Source: Pseudomonadota bacterium (GTDB taxonomy: Bacteria > Pseudomonadota > Gammaproteobacteria > Burkholderiales > Gallionellaceae). From it: DNA of 5,488 nt. The stretch lies in NCBI GenBank assembly GCA_021847165.1, contig JAJZUH010000109.1, positions 1,342-6,829 on the forward strand, read 5' to 3'. The notes under the pieces were generated by a model. The model searched no databases. It had not been told where the DNA came from and worked only from the letters and a program-made list of their open reading frames with translations. The translations under genes and the position numbers were made by a program. Below, piece after piece: positions 5,447 through 5,488 of the stretch (its first letter is position 1; every line of letters begins with the position of its first letter).

Positions 5447-5488
5447 ATGTCACTATTCAATATATTCAACATCGCCGGATCGGCCATG
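5447..5488 (+). CDS. flgC: Flagellar basal body rod protein FlgC, 3'-truncated by window end
   Basis: Only 14 codons are visible, reading MSLFNIFNIAGSAM. This matches the start of FlgC proteins (MSLFxxFxIAGSAM-type helix). The ATG at 5447 has AGGAG at 5436-5440, 6 bases upstream. It follows flgB by 79 bases on the same strand, which is the expected neighbour. FlgC is a proximal rod protein; the rest lies beyond the window. Confidence 0.9.
   Translation, partial: MSLFNIFNIAGSAM

Overview
This window is a block of flagellar genes from a GC-rich Gram-negative bacterium, most likely a proteobacterium. A polar-type flhG-fliA-motC-motD arrangement sits beside a flgA-flgM-flgN / flgB-flgC arrangement. 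This fits a betaproteobacterium (Nitrosomonadales- or Rhodocyclales-like), but the placement is an inference from protein style and gene order. No mobile elements, tRNA/rRNA genes or CRISPR repeats are visible. Apart from the points listed as findings, this is an ordinary, intact flagellar core region, and I see no evidence of an undescribed system.

Layout. Positions 2-3145 (+ strand) hold a tightly packed operon. It runs from the 3' part of flhG (the first few codons lie outside the window) through fliA (sigma-28) and motC to motD (a stator pair). Each junction overlaps by 4, 1 and 1 bases, so translation is probably coupled. Positions 3163-4735 (- strand) hold flgA, flgM and flgN, transcribed in that order towards motD; motD and flgN converge with only 17 bases between them. 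Positions 4736-4959 are a 224-base divergent control region between flgA (-) and flgB (+). It contains a hairpin in the flgA leader and a run of eight G. flgB (4960-5367) is followed after 79 bases by the first 14 codons of flgC, cut by the window end.

How the genes work together. FlhG controls flagellar number and placement with FlhF. FliA directs late flagellar transcription. FlgM is its anti-sigma factor and FlgN is the chaperone for hook-filament junction proteins. FlgA is the periplasmic chaperone for the P-ring, FlgB and FlgC are proximal rod proteins, and MotC/MotD are the stator ion channel. A near-consensus sigma-28 promoter lies directly upstream of flgM, so FliA is expected to drive its own inhibitor. 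The most notable features are an FlhG whose Walker A motif has lost both lysines, a perfect 13-bp inverted repeat with a U-rich tail inside flgN, a TTG start for flgN, and the absence of chemotaxis genes between fliA and motC.
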